Origin: Adiantum capillus-veneris
Lineage: Eukaryota > Streptophyta > Polypodiopsida > Polypodiales > Pteridaceae
Direction: 5' to 3'
Assembly (NCBI GenBank): GCA_014529385.2
Contig: CM043950.1
Coordinates: 153,378,445-153,442,444, forward strand
Length of the DNA: 64,000 nucleotides
Shown: positions 10,741-21,900 of the stretch, piece by piece
Position numbering within the stretch: the first letter of the stretch is position 1
How the letters are laid out: each line of letters begins with the position of its first letter
Notes under the pieces: generated by a model
Told to the model about the DNA's origin: nothing
The model's database searches: none
The model's input: only the letters and a program-made list of their open reading frames with translations
Program-made: the position numbers and the translations under genes

Positions 10741-10949
10741 ACCAAGAGGATTTGTACACACAATTAATCCCAATCACTAGACAAAATATATATATTATGG
10801 TAAGCACAAAACTACAATTCCAAAGAACAATTCGTAACCTATTTGGTCAGCCAAGATTGAATGCCATTAACTCATCCATTAACCCTTTCATATTACCCAT
10901 GATACGATATGACCATAGCCTTGATGTTTTCATCTTCGTATTGTTTTGA
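10737..10949 (+). CDS. Small unknown ORF, second of the tandem pair
   Basis: This ORF of 70 codons starts inside the stop of the preceding ORF. It shares KLQFQ...LFG.PRLN, PFILPMIRY and SLDV with its partner at the same spacing. No signal peptide or known domain is evident; the C terminus of both is short and hydrophobic. A eukaryotic mRNA would not normally translate both, so either the pair is the remnant of one two-repeat protein or the frames are fortuitous. Confidence 0.4.
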   Translation: MNQEDLYTQLIPITRQNIYIMVSTKLQFQRTIRNLFGQPRLNAINSSINPFILPMIRYDHSLDVFIFVLF

Positions 10950-11099
10950 CATTCTCTTTTGCGTTCTTTCTTTGTGTGTGTGAATGCAAGAGAGAAAGAG
11001 TGAGTCTTCTTTGATTGCACTTCTTTCCAAACCCTAGTCTTCATGGCATCTATGGTTTAACTCCTTCATATAGTTTTTGTTGAGTTCTCTCACAAACTC

Positions 11100-11880
11100 T
11101 CACAGCCATAAGCCCGGTGCTTTCCTGGCAAGACCGCAAATTTCTCGACAGCGGATCACATCCTTAGGTTTTGCAACTGGTGGTTCTAGTAAAGATTGGG
11201 CTGTTTGAATCATTTTCGTGCACATTTCCAACCTTTGCTTTTCTAATTCCGCATAGGGATATGTCATCCACCTCTGTTCTTGGGTTTGGTTGTTTTTGAG
11301 CCTCCCATCATAGGCTTTCAAGCGGGCATCTAATGTCTCATTAACCTTTTCTGCCAACACAGATCCTCCTGAACTAGCACTTCTCGGTTTCTCATCCGTG
11401 GATGGTTCTTCTAGAGGTTTAACTATCTGTGTAAGAGAAGGTGCCTCCTTTTCCTCATGTTGTTTTATCTTCTCCTCAGCTTCGGTAAGCTTCTCAGCTA
11501 GGGATTTTTGCTCTCGTTCCCTGCGTGCTTTCATCCTAGTCTTTCTAGTTTTTCAACTATTTCGTTTGCTCTTGGTTTTCTGACTAGGTGCATCTGTCTT
11601 TGGTCCATTATCTGTCTTTGGACTCGTGTCACTTTCCGTGTTCTTTGTCTCTGGATTCTCATCAGCTTTCTTTTGGGCTTGTGCTCTCGTAACCACTTGA
11701 ACTGGTACAACATTTTCATTTTCTGAGCTACTAGGGAGCTGAACAATCCCTGATATATTTGTCGTGATTTTCGTGATTTGGTTTGGTTTTTTCGGGCAAT
11801 CGGGGATCAAGTGAGTGATGCCACACTCAAGACAATAGGCATTTACTTCGGTGATCTCCGTATTAGGACATTGACCAAGT
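11100..11880 (-). pseudogene. Gypsy-1 gag C-terminal part: zinc knuckle and coiled coil
   Basis: On the minus strand, around 11,860-11,800, there is a cysteine knuckle YCLECGITHLIPDC (C-x2-C-x3-H-x4-C). A basic and polar stretch follows. After a frame change (11,534) comes a charged helical segment (AEKLTEAEEKIKQHEEKE) typical of a coiled coil. The frame stops at 11,100, where the unrelated insertion begins. Zinc knuckles of this kind bind genomic RNA in retrotransposon Gag; the spacing here is one residue short of the usual CCHC pattern. Confidence 0.75.
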
Positions 11881-12649
11881 GGTTGTCACGACTTTTGTGA
11901 CAATCTGTCTCTGGTTGAGGAGATTCTTTTAGCATTTCCTCTTGGCTATAAGCAAGATTTGACCTAGATAAGCCGCTATTTGCAATGAATCTCAATGTCC
12001 TTTCGTCCATTTCATACCTTCTTTCTTTTGATTGAAACCCAAGAGGTGGAGGTTGTACCGGCCTCACCACTCCATGTGTTGCTCTCACATTTTGTTGCTC
12101 CGAAGGGTAGTACTCACTTTGGTTCCTATACCACATTGTAGCTGGTACTGGTGTTGGTTTATTTGATGCTTTCATCATTGGCATGTATCTCATGTCTACC
12201 TGCATTCTAGCACCTGGCAACGGAGGTTGTTGTCCTAAGACAAGCTGCAGCCTTAATACTCCTACTGGTCTTGGCGCATTCCCCGTAATGTATCGTGAAG
12301 TAGGTGCTTCTGGAACAGGTTTTACATACCTCTCCCTAGCATTTTCCATGCTATAATAGCACTCTTCCTCCGTATGGTTCGTCCATTTTCTCTCAATTTC
12401 ACACCACTTCGGCTCTCCCGAATCAGACCTTACAAGAGGAATCAACCTCTTGACCAAGTCATCGATAAGCTTTTCTTGATCAATAGGTGCCATTGGCTTG
12501 TCAATGGACTCACTTATCTGTGAAACAATGTGCTGAGAGGATGTGTCATCTCCTTGACTCTTTAAGTCCTTTTCTTTGTATGCCTCACAATTATCCACTA
12601 GATAAAGAGCTTCTTTGATCAACTCGTTTAGCGTCATCCTCCTTATCAT
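11843..12649 (-). CDS. Gypsy-1 gag middle segment
   Basis: An open frame of 268 codons continues gag after a stop near 12,660. It contains LNELIKEALYLVDNCEAY, KWCEIERKWTNHTEEECYY and a proline/glutamine-rich stretch. A second copy of the EIERKWTNHTEE region occurs at 37,540-37,810, so this gag family is repeated in the genome. Its role is presumably capsid and spacer; no catalytic motif is present. Confidence 0.7.
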   Translation of the reverse strand: MIRRMTLNELIKEALYLVDNCEAYKEKDLKSQGDDTSSQHIVSQISESIDKPMAPIDQEKLIDDLVKRLIPLVRSDSGEPKWCEIERKWTNHTEEECYYSMENARERYVKPVPEAPTSRYITGNAPRPVGVLRLQLVLGQQPPLPGARMQVDMRYMPMMKASNKPTPVPATMWYRNQSEYYPSEQQNVRATHGVVRPVQPPPLGFQSKERRYEMDERTLRFIANSGLSRSNLAYSQEEMLKESPQPETDCHKSRDNHLVNVLIRRSPK

Positions 12650-12760
12650 ATGCAGATCCCTCTAAAGGCCCTCATCTCTCATTCCCTGGATAAAGATCAG
12701 CATTAGTCGTGCTTGCGTAGGTAATTCCGCTCTCGGATAGAGCTTAACATATCTCTTGAG

Positions 12761-13594
12761 TCATAATGATGCTTTGCGTACTGATTCATCCTCTTTCTGT
12801 TTGAATCTATGGATTTGCGAGACCGTGTTGTGAGCAATGCCTTTTGGCGAGAATTCTTCAATAAACTCCTCAAACAGCTCATCTAGGGTCTCAAAATCCC
12901 ATATTTCCACCGAGTCGAACCAAGTAGCTGCATCATCTTCTAGAGTCAATCCAAATCCTGCAAACTGTGTCGCAAAATCTGAAACTTCCTTTGCTCTAAT
13001 CACTCTTCTAAAAGCCGCTACATGATCTCTCGGATCTTCATCTCTAGAGTATTTTTTGTTTACCCATTTCTGGACTTGGGATGGTCTAACTTGTCGATTG
13101 TCTACAAGTCTAACCAGAGACTCTCCCAATCCTTCTCTCGTTATCGCTCTTGAAGGGAATCCTGGTGGCTCTCTTCTTGGAACTCCTATAGGAATTCTCG
13201 TGTTTGGTGGAGGCATTTGTGGTCCTTCATTGACCAAATATCCACCTCTTTCTAGTACACTTTGTGGATTTGTGCTTTCTACAACTCTGTATTCTCGTCC
13301 ATACTTGTCGACAACTATAGATCTCCATTGACAGTCGACTTCGTATGTGTAGACATATAAGAGCTTGTAATCCGTTATCTCTTCTAGGTATGGATCTGAG
13401 CACCTATAAATATTGACCTCATTGTCGTCAATGTATCTATATAGTACTTCACTCTCATGAACAATCATCCAAACTCTCTCAACAAGATGGGTCTTTATCA
13501 ATTGCAAGTTTGGAAGATCCATTGTGGGAGGATATTCTTGTATCGTCGAGATCTCCAAGCTTGTGTAAGCTGCATTTGAATCTAGGGTAGACAT
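12761..13594 (-). CDS. Gypsy-1 gag N-terminal and capsid segment
   Basis: An open frame of 277 codons starts at the ATG at 13,594, the first good ATG after the leader. Residues about 175-277 match the retrotransposon Gag capsid pattern: DPRDHVAAFRRV, FAGFGLTLEDDAATWFDS, LDELFEEFIEEFSP and QIHRFKQKEDESV. Gag assembles the virus-like particle that holds the element RNA. The frame is interrupted just after this (stop and frame change between 12,760 and 12,650), so full Gag is not made from this copy. Confidence 0.85.
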   Translation of the reverse strand: MSTLDSNAAYTSLEISTIQEYPPTMDLPNLQLIKTHLVERVWMIVHESEVLYRYIDDNEVNIYRCSDPYLEEITDYKLLYVYTYEVDCQWRSIVVDKYGREYRVVESTNPQSVLERGGYLVNEGPQMPPPNTRIPIGVPRREPPGFPSRAITREGLGESLVRLVDNRQVRPSQVQKWVNKKYSRDEDPRDHVAAFRRVIRAKEVSDFATQFAGFGLTLEDDAATWFDSVEIWDFETLDELFEEFIEEFSPKGIAHNTVSQIHRFKQKEDESVRKASL

Positions 13595-15982
13595 AATTTC
13601 TGGGCTTAAGAGATTTTTCTTGGTTCAAGTAGACTTAGTCCACTGTGTTCAAGTTCTTTGGTTAGGGAAAAGTCGAAACTATGTCCAAAACCGCAAGCGT
13701 TTCGTCACAATTCTCGCAAATTGTCTCTTCTAGACACCCCTGACTTCCGGATGAATTTTGAAGCCTCAAACGATGTTTTTTTTCAAAGTTGAACTAAATG
13801 GTTGCTGAAGGCATGCATATAGTTTAAGTTTTGCACTAAGATTTGTTGAGCCGCTCTCAGGCTATGTTTTGATATAAAAACTTTTCCTATCCGATACCGT
13901 TTGTGAAAGTTATGGCCAAAATAGTGAAATGCAATTTAGATTGGTCAAAATGAGTCCAAATTCAATTTTGAAAAAATATTTGGGATCTCTGTGACAGTGT
14001 GAACACTTCTATATGGTCAAAAGTACAGTTGGACCCTAAAACTGGCCTAGAGACATTCTACGCGTAGTATGTCTATATGCTCAGAATTTAACAAAATTTG
14101 GTCCAGAGACTCCCCTTAAGTCCAGCAACACAATGGTATGCTCAGATTTTTATTTGGATTTAAAAATGGCCTTGAGACATCCTACGCGTAGGATGTCTTT
14201 TTGCTCAGAATGACTTGAAATTTTCACCCCAAATTCTCCTTGATGTGCTGATCACAGTGGTGTGCTCATAAGTTGGTTTGGAGTCCTAAATCAAGCTGGA
14301 GACATCCTACACGTAGGATGTCTTTTTGCTCTGTTTCAGCTCAAACTTGCACTGTAGCTTCCCCTTGATGTGCTTAACTCACAGCTATTTTTACTTTTTG
14401 ATTCTGACACCTATAGGTTGGTCAAATGCTCAAGAATCTGTTCCAAAAGCCTGATGTCTGTTCTGATGAATTCCTAAGTCAAATCAACTCCAAATTTGAC
14501 TAGGAGGCTTGCCTAAGGCTATATGACAGCATGGTATGGTCACAGTAAAATTTTGGTTTCAGAATTATGCCTTAGACATCCTACACGTAGTATGTCTAAC
14601 TGCTCAGAATTACCCCAAATTTGAACCACAGACTCTCCTTAAGGTGCTGATCACAGTGGTATGCTCAAAATTAAGTTTGGAGTGCAAAATCACACATATG
14701 ACATCCTACGCGTAGGATGTCTTTTTGGTCTGTTTGACCCCAGACTTGTCCCACAGTTTCCCCTTGATGTCAGTAACCCAGTGGTATGCTTAGATTTTGG
14801 TTTGGATTTCAAAAGTCCCAAATTTTAGCTGTTCTTGCTTTTTCTCAGTCCAAAAACGCTAAAGTCTGTTCAATCTTCACTTTCACTGACCCAAATGAGA
14901 TGAAATTTATCACATGCACTCAATACCACATTTAGAACATGTCTATGGAGTCATCCTATGGTTTGGTCTCAAAATTAGGCCTTGGACACAATTTGGGTAG
15001 GATGTCTGGCAATTCTCGTCTTTTGGCTTTGATCTGTCAAAATTTGGTCAAATTTGCACTTTCCACGTGAAAATAGGGTAAAACCTATTTTTTGAACACA
15101 CTGGTCACCTCAGATTTTCCAAAAAGTGCACAGATCACCCTGTAGACATCCTACGCGTAGGATGTCTACTGCTGATTTTTTCAGACTGAAGTGTTCCTGA
15201 TGCTTCCTTATGCTCTCAGCAAGTGCAAGTATGCTTCACAATTGCAAAAACGTGCAAAAATCACTCAATTTAAGCCTTTTCTGAAATTTTGTGTTTTCTG
15301 ACTCCGCCTTTTGGCTTTTGGTCAACAAAAATAGGGAAAAACACTCAAGTCAATATGTTACTAGGGTAAAACCTACCCTCTGAACCCACTGGTGCAGTCA
15401 GAATTTTCAAATTTGGTCTCCAGAACCCCCTTGAGACATCCTACGCGTAGGATGTCTATGTTTACAGAATTGCAGGTTTTCTTCACAGAACCCTTGCAAA
15501 TGCTCTTTTTTATGCACAACATCAGTCAGTCATACAAAAATATACACAAAAGCTTGTTTAATGCATTTTTACCCTCAAACACACACTTTTCCGTGATTTC
15601 AAATGCAATCAAGCACTTTAGCAAATAATTCAATGATGAATAGCTCTAGATCATAATCAAATCACTTACCTAAAGCTACTCCTACAAACCATATGGGGTT
15701 TTGCATGTATGAGTAGAAAAATGCTTCACTGCCACACACGGACTAGTAAACACTTTTATCACCTCACAAATCACTCGACCACCAACAACAACTCTAATCC
15801 ACATATCCTAACTAAACCTATCTAGTCGCAGACCCTCGGCAAGACACATGCTTTCTGGCTATCCACTTGATCACGAAATACCTCTTCCGGATCCACTTAA
15901 GAGAAATGTTTTCTTTAGCCGAAACTAAATCAAGCAACCATCACATGAGTGTTAGTAGGAAACCTACTTAGGTCCTTGTGTC
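13595..15982 (-). repeat. Gypsy-1 leader with repeated perfect palindromes
   Basis: This 2.4-kb untranslated leader between primer site and gag consists of diverged units of roughly 100-300 bp. Each carries AGACATCCTACG followed by its own reverse complement. Copies start at 14,051, 14,175, 14,300, 14,574, 14,699, 15,144 and 15,434; a degenerate one is near 14,984. Four are perfect over at least 22 bases; the others differ at one to three positions. Flanking unit sequence (such as CACAGTGGTATGCTCA) is less conserved than the palindrome. Self-complementary sites in a retroelement leader could act in RNA dimerisation or packaging, or as binding sites for a dimeric DNA-binding protein (the centre is ACGCGT). 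No protein is encoded here. Confidence 0.88.
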
Positions 15983-15999
15983 CCCGAAAACGGCGCCAA
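15983..15999 (-). other. Gypsy-1 primer-binding site (Asp tRNA)
   Basis: The minus strand directly after the right LTR reads TTGGCGCCGTTTTCGGGGA. This matches the complement of the plant Asp(GUC) tRNA 3' end (TGGCGCCGTTGCCGGGGA) except for two positions. It fixes the orientation of the element. Confidence 0.85.
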
Positions 16000-16955
16000 T
16001 GTTGGACGGGAAGTCTCACACACCCATGAAGTGCATGCAAACACTACCTAGATCAACATAATGTCAATCAAGGACACAGATGACACGATAGGCACACGGA
16101 GGAAATCTCTTTAGCTTGTCAAGCTAAGACCATCCTACACATACAACACTCTGGAAGGCCAACTAAACCACAATCCAGATCCTCACTGCTCTCAACTACA
16201 CCACCTAGCCACATACACACATACAGAAGGTAACTCACGTAATCATGCCAAATTCATACGAAACTTAAGGAACACCATCCCCTCACTAGGATACACCTGT
16301 CCCTAAGCTTCTACACTCAAAACCCTCACTCTAAACCCGTCTACGGAAAACGCGTAGGATGACAGAGATGAATTTTGAAAGTGCCTGAAACTGAAATTTA
16401 TGAGTACATATGTGTAGCTTATGTCGCCACGATTCTATAGACTACTAGCACGCAGGAAACAAACATCGTTTGATACACTTACGGCCACAAATAGCTCGTA
16501 GATGCATCGGCGTGTGCGCTTCGTCTCGCGTCGATTGCTTGGCGTTGTCGCGTAGCTCTCCTCGAGCCTACAACAATGGTGCAGTCGGATCTCAATTGTT
16601 TTGAGCGAGCGGGGCGTAGCAAGAGGATGAAGCTCACACTCACTCTCTTTCTCTCTCACACACAGTAGACGGCAGCGCTCAAGTTTGATTATGATAAAAG
16701 TCCTTTTTACAAAATGACCTAGGTACCTTATATACTAAGGCTACCTTAGGTTTAACCAAAAATGGGGTTGAATGGGTCAAATGGCTTTGTATTTACAATC
16801 TGGAAGTGTCATTGCACCCCAGCTTCTGAAACTAGAATAACTACTCATTACAAATGACGTTTATAGCCATAATCCGCAGCATTTCATAACTCGCAAAAGA
16901 TAAGACTTTGGTACGAAACTTGAGTTATGTTGTGTTGTTGACCCAGCGATCAACA
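16000..16955 (-). repeat. Gypsy-1 5' LTR
   Basis: 956 bp, TGTTGGAC...GATCAACA, paired with 1840-2795 and followed by the CATAG duplication at 16,956-16,960. Confidence 0.95.
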
Positions 16956-16960
16956 CATAG

Positions 16961-17070
16961 CGACGCCTACAGCGACGGTCATAGCGACTTTCATAGCGAC
17001 GCCGATAGGGGTAAAAAATAAAACCAAGAGTGCCAAAAGATCAGATCTCATATCTGAGTTTCGACGCTCT
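16961..17070 (+). repeat. CACTA left subterminal repeats, continuation
   Basis: The array resumes after gypsy-1 with repeated short motifs (GCGACGCCTA, AGCGACGGTCAT, AGCGACTTTCAT, AGCGACGCCGAT). They are like those at 1765-1830 and 25,380-25,560. Confidence 0.8.
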
Positions 17071-17094
17071 AGCAAAACAGGTAAACCCGCACTC

Positions 17095-17348
17095 TCCTTC
17101 TCTCTCTCTCTCTCTCTCTCTCTCCCCCCACACACACACACGAGGAGAGGAAGGAGAGCCAAGTACGCTCCTTCCCTCTCCTCTCTCTCATGTTCCCTTC
17201 CCCTCTTTCTCTCTCTCCCTCTCCCTCTCTCTCTCACACACACACACACATTGTGTCTTTGAAAGAGAGAGAGAGAGAGAGTACACACATGCATAAACAA
17301 AAAACACATACACATACACATGCATAAACAACGAATGCATACACACAC

Positions 17349-17392
<44 letters not shown>

Positions 17393-17450
17393 AGTAAAGA
17401 GAGAATGAGAGAGAGACAGAGAGGAGAAAACAAAGAGAAAGAAAAAGAGG

Positions 17451-17498
<48 letters not shown>

Positions 17499-17540
17499 AA
17501 AAACCAAAGAGAGAGAGAGAGAGAGAGATAAAAAGTAGAG
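17095..17540. repeat. CT/GA, CA and mixed microsatellites
   Basis: Long CT and GA runs (17,098-17,124; 17,262-17,281; 17,350-17,388; 17,450-17,495) are mixed with CA tracts. Several long ORFs across it on both strands are only di-codon repeats and are not genes. Confidence 0.95.
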
Positions 17541-17554
17541 AAAATATGAAATGA

Positions 17555-18090
17555 AATGTTATATTAAGATTTAGGGTTAGGTTAGACTTAAAATTACATT
17601 TAAGATTAGGTTAGAGCAAGATCTAAGATTAAGTTAGATTACATTTAACTTATATTTAAAATTTATGCTAAATTTAAAATTAGGTTAAACTTAAAATTAG
17701 GTTAAGACTTAAATTAGATTTAAGATTAGGTTAGATTACATTTAGGTTTAGGTTAGATTTAGGTTTATGTTGAGTTTAAAATTAGATTTACGTTAGATTT
17801 AAAATTAGGGCAAGATTTAGGATTAGATTGAATTTAGATTTAAGTTGGATTACATTTAGGTTTAGGATTTAAGATTAGATTAGATTTATGTTTATGTTGA
17901 GTTTAAGATTAGATTAAATTTAGATTTATGTTAGATTTAATATAAAGGCAAGATTTAAGATTAGATTAGATTTAGATTTAAGTCAGATTACATTTAGGTT
18001 TAGGTTAGATTTAAGATTAGATTAGATTTAGGTTTATGTTGAGTTTAAGATTAGATTAGATCTAGATTTATGTTAGATTTTGGGGCATGT
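17555..18090. repeat. Degenerate short tandem repeat (TTAGATTTA-like)
   Basis: The stretch is built from variants of AGGTTAGATTTA and AAGATTAGATT. One TTTAGGGTTAGGTTAG occurs near 17,568, but the array as a whole is not a telomere repeat. Confidence 0.85.
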
Positions 18091-18114
18091 CAATGAAGGC
18101 TTTGCCCAAAAAGC

Positions 18115-18465
18115 AAACACTAGGTACACAACAATATGTATATTCCCATCAGAATCTGACACCTATTAACTCACGCACTAACCATGTTCAATTAGCTCAA
18201 AATCACCATATGTTCAATTAGGTTAGACAACAATATGTATATTCCCATCAGAATCTGACACCTATTAACTCACTAACCATGTTCAATTAGCTCAGAATCA
18301 CCATATGTTCAATTAGGTTAGACAACAATATGTATATTTCCATCAAAATCTGACACTAGGTACACAACAATATGTATATTCCCATCAGAATCTGACACCT
18401 ATTAACTCACCCACTAACCATGTTAAATTAGCTCAGAATCACCATATGTTCAATTAGGTTAGATT
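18115..18465. repeat. Tandem repeat of about 105 bp, three to four copies
   Basis: The units contain ACAACAATATGTATATT, CATCAGAATCTGACA, CACTAACCATGTT and CACCATATGTTCAATTAGG. Copies start near 18,128, 18,229, 18,323 (partial) and 18,365. It lies within the CACTA element upstream of the transposase gene. Confidence 0.88.
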
Positions 18466-18986
18466 TAAGATTAGATTTTGGATTTAGTTTTTATATTAAA
18501 TTCTACCTTTGGGATTACGGAAAAAAATTAGAGTTAGGCGAACAGTGATCCCTCTCTTCCTCTTTATGGATGTGACCTTAATTTGGAAAGCTTTCAACGG
18601 CATGATGCTCAGATTGGAGACCAATATGAAATGTGCTAAGTAATCCCTCAAACAAGTATCTGTTGTGAAGAGATGTTAAGATGCTGTGAATTGCTACGCT
18701 AGAGAAAAGGCAAAGGGGTTTTGTCCACTACATACACTGTCATGTAGACGTGGGTGCGTATATTTCTTGTACCCACAAATATAGGCATTGACCAATAAGG
18801 ATGAGATTATAACCCGGTGGTTCTGATCTCCGTGCACCTCTAGACCCAGGTGTGAGGGGATCATACATGACTAGAGAATGTGAGGTAGTTTACAGTGTGA
18901 ACAAAGAGAGAGAGAGAGAGATAAAAGATGGAGGATTCCAATAGAAGATTAAATTTATGTCCAGGTTATAAGGTTTTTACATTCAT

Positions 18987-21900
18987 TATGAGTAGTGACG
19001 ACGATGTGGGGCCGTCCAACCAAAACACACATCTCTCAACAAGGATCTTATGTCCTTGTAATCAATGAAAACATGCTATGCGACGGACAAGACGTGTTTC
19101 TTTGCAACACGTTGGCAAATTTGGAGAGTTTGATCCATCTATTATAGATAGAGTTGTTGCCAATTATACCTCATTAGACTCTGACGTTGGCCAACAGGCA
19201 GCAATCTTGCAACCCAATAGAGGTGTTCGTAGGCGCTTTGGTCAAGCAGCATAAGTGAGGCCACAAGATGTAGCCTCTAACAACTCGGAGGATGATCATG
19301 CAGACCACATTCCCAACGAGGCAAAGTTTGAGCTCAAGATCAATGAAATGATTGAGACAATCATGGATTCAAAAAGGCTTATCTACGATGATATGAAAAG
19401 TGAAGCCGATACACCATTGTATGATGGAGCACGTGTGTCTAGATTGAAGGCGCTCCTAGTTCTTCTCAACATGTAGGCAAATTTTGGATGGAGCGACACT
19501 AGCGTCACAACGCTTTTTAGGTGATCTATTACAATGTGTTTACTTCAATAAAAAACTCTAGATGTATAATGATATGATAGATTACTTACACAAGTGTACC
19601 ACATTTTTTTTTGCTGTGTAGATTTATCAAAGAGCACATACTGCCAGCTGATAATGTGATGCTAGATTCTAGAGAGGAAGCAAGAAAGATCTTGCAAAAC
19701 CTGGGGATGGATTACAATTCAATTCATGCTTGTCCTAACAATTGCATTCTTTTCAGAGGGGAATACCTAGACATGGAGAAGTGTCCGAAATGTGATTCCG
19801 AGAGATATCGAGTAGATCTCCACAGACAAAAAAATTCCACAAAAAGTTTTTCGAAATTTTCCTCTACTTCCTTGCATCAAGCATTTCTTCGAATGTAATT
19901 CCATGGCCTCCCTAGCATCATGGCACGAGGAGAATAGATCTTTGGATGGTGTGCTACGGATTTCTTCAGATTGCACAGCTTGGAAACATATAGATGATAC
20001 ATGGCCGGATTTTGCCAGGGAAGCTCGAAATTTGTGCATAGGCTTGGCTATGGATGGTGTAAATCCATTTGGTCAGAGATCAACATCTTACAGTTATGGC
20101 CCGTTGTCATCGTCAACTACAACATTCCCCCATGGTTGACTACCAACAAAGGGCACCTGTTTCTAAGATTGATTGTGTTGGGGTAGTATAAAGTGAAGAA
20201 TATGGATGTGTATCTTTGTCCACTATTGAAAGAGATACAACAATTGTGGATTGGCATAGAAGTGGTGGATATGAGCCGACACACACGTCAACAGAATTCT
20301 TTGATCAAAGGCATTTTAATGTGGACCATGCGTGACTATCCCGGACTAACAGAATGCTCAGGTGATTTACACTCAAACTCAAACACTACAAATCTTGGTT
20401 TTTCTCAAGCTTATTTGTTGTCATGTGTATACATGCAGGGCTTCAAACAAGAAGATACAGAGCATGTGTCACATGTGGACCTAGACTTAATGCAGTGAAG
20501 AAGCAAACCTACAAAGGTCATCAGGCATATCTTCCAGAGAATCATGAGTTACCCGATGATTTTTTGGAAAGAGATCCACCGAGGATGTTTGCACAAGCAT
20601 GGTTAGAACAGAAGGAGATGTGTGATGATGGTTTGATCCCAGGGATGAAGAGACTCTCTCCACGGTATGAGTTACCATATTGGCCCAGACTCATGATCAA
20701 TCACTTCGTTGATCCAATGCACATATTCAAGAACGTGGGTAATCTGCTATGGGACCATCTGACCGGCAAGAAAGATACTTTGGGAGCCAGGGCTGACCTA
20801 AGAAATGTGGATCATATGGAACAATATTGGTTGTAGACAGCACCTGATGGATCGATAAAACCCTCTAAAGAACCATGGATTTTGACAGGAGCCCAATCAC
20901 GTAAAGTAAAGGAGACCATTTGATCCGTGCAGACCCTCACTAGTGTAATGCACTCGCTCCAAACATGTTTCACTAAAGAAGTAAAGCTCACCGGTTTGAA
21001 GTCACATGACTGGCATAAAACGTATCAGGTATGTTTGAAGTGGAATATATCATAGTAGAAATTGTGTAGCAAATTTGTGTGTGAACTTTGATATCATTTC
21101 TAGACGTGTTTTGCAGTTTATTTTACCGGTGGGCATTGAGGGATGTTTGTCTCCTACCCGTCTCCTAACATTCGTAACACAATCTAAAAACTTGCAAAGT
21201 TGGTGCAATGGATCTCACAAAAGGAGATCAATGTAGACTCCATACGATTTGCCAAACTAAACATTGCGGAGGTTGTGTGCATGTATGAGAAACACTTTCC
21301 TACTACCATGCTAACCATTCAGGTGCACCTTCATGTTCACATAGTTGATGAGGTGGAAATAGTTGGCTCACATATATTCCAGATGGATGTTCCTTTTAGA
21401 ACGTTTCATGAAAACTCTCAAGGATATGTGCGTTAGAAGGCACGTCCAGAGGGTATCATGACAGAAGGTTGGCTAGTATCAGAGTCCCTAGTTTACATTG
21501 GAGAGTGGCTAGACGGATTTGATAAAGCCCAAGACACGCTATGACAAACCATAGATGATGAGCACATATCTGGGATTGTCATGTGCAATCTTGGTGTTGA
21601 GAAGAAGATGATGGAAGATCTAGAGGCTGAAATCAACCAATTTTGCATGCTTCACAATCCAGTAATGCAAAAGTGGATTTCACAATACAAGGATGCAAAG
21701 CAAGAGCGACAAACGGCACAAATCGAGTGAAGACGGGGAAGATGACCTCTGATGCATTATCTAGCGGATCTAGAGAGCCTACCAACATTCATGAGCTTAA
21801 GATGGTTGCACAACCAATTGAAAAGCGCACAACAATGCAGTGAAGAAGTGACTGAGGAGGAGTGGCAATACACTCGGGGTTGCACAACCAAGGTAAGTTT

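Larger units (their letters stand above)
9494..11099 (+). other. Unclassified inserted sequence, possible solo LTR or unknown element
   Basis: This 1.6-kb stretch separates the integrase-only element from the gypsy-1 gag block and matches neither. It has a core-promoter-like CCTATAAAAGG at 9901-9911, about 70 bp of TA dinucleotide, and two short paralogous ORFs (separate entries). I could not identify termini or a target duplication. Confidence 0.4.
1840..16955 (-). mobile_element. Gypsy-1: Ty3/gypsy-type LTR element with gag and protease only
   Basis: The two 956-bp LTRs (1840-2795 and 16,000-16,955) begin TGTTG and end CAACA. They differ at about 25 positions by my eye count, with no indels. 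CATAG occurs just before (1835-1839) and just after (16,956-16,960). The Asp-tRNA primer site beside the right LTR and the purine tract beside the left LTR show that the element reads on the minus strand. In sense order it holds a long leader, gag, a linker, an aspartic protease with a W-[IV]-P-K tail, a DEAD-box helicase fragment and the polypurine tract. I found no RT, RNase H or integrase in sense, so it must have depended on enzymes in trans. An unrelated block (7214-about 11,099) is inserted within it. Confidence 0.93.

Noticed and set aside
14051-15457. CRISPR-like array of palindromic repeats
   Set aside because: Eukaryotic retrotransposon leader; the spacers are diverged copies of one another and irregular in length, and there are no cas genes.
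16950-17507. Long ORFs on both strands around 17,000-17,500
   Set aside because: They are translations of CT/GA and CA microsatellites (runs of Ser-Leu, Arg-Glu, His-Thr).
17555-18090. Interstitial telomere array
   Set aside because: Only one TTTAGGGTTAGG stretch; the rest is a different degenerate TTAGATTTA repeat.
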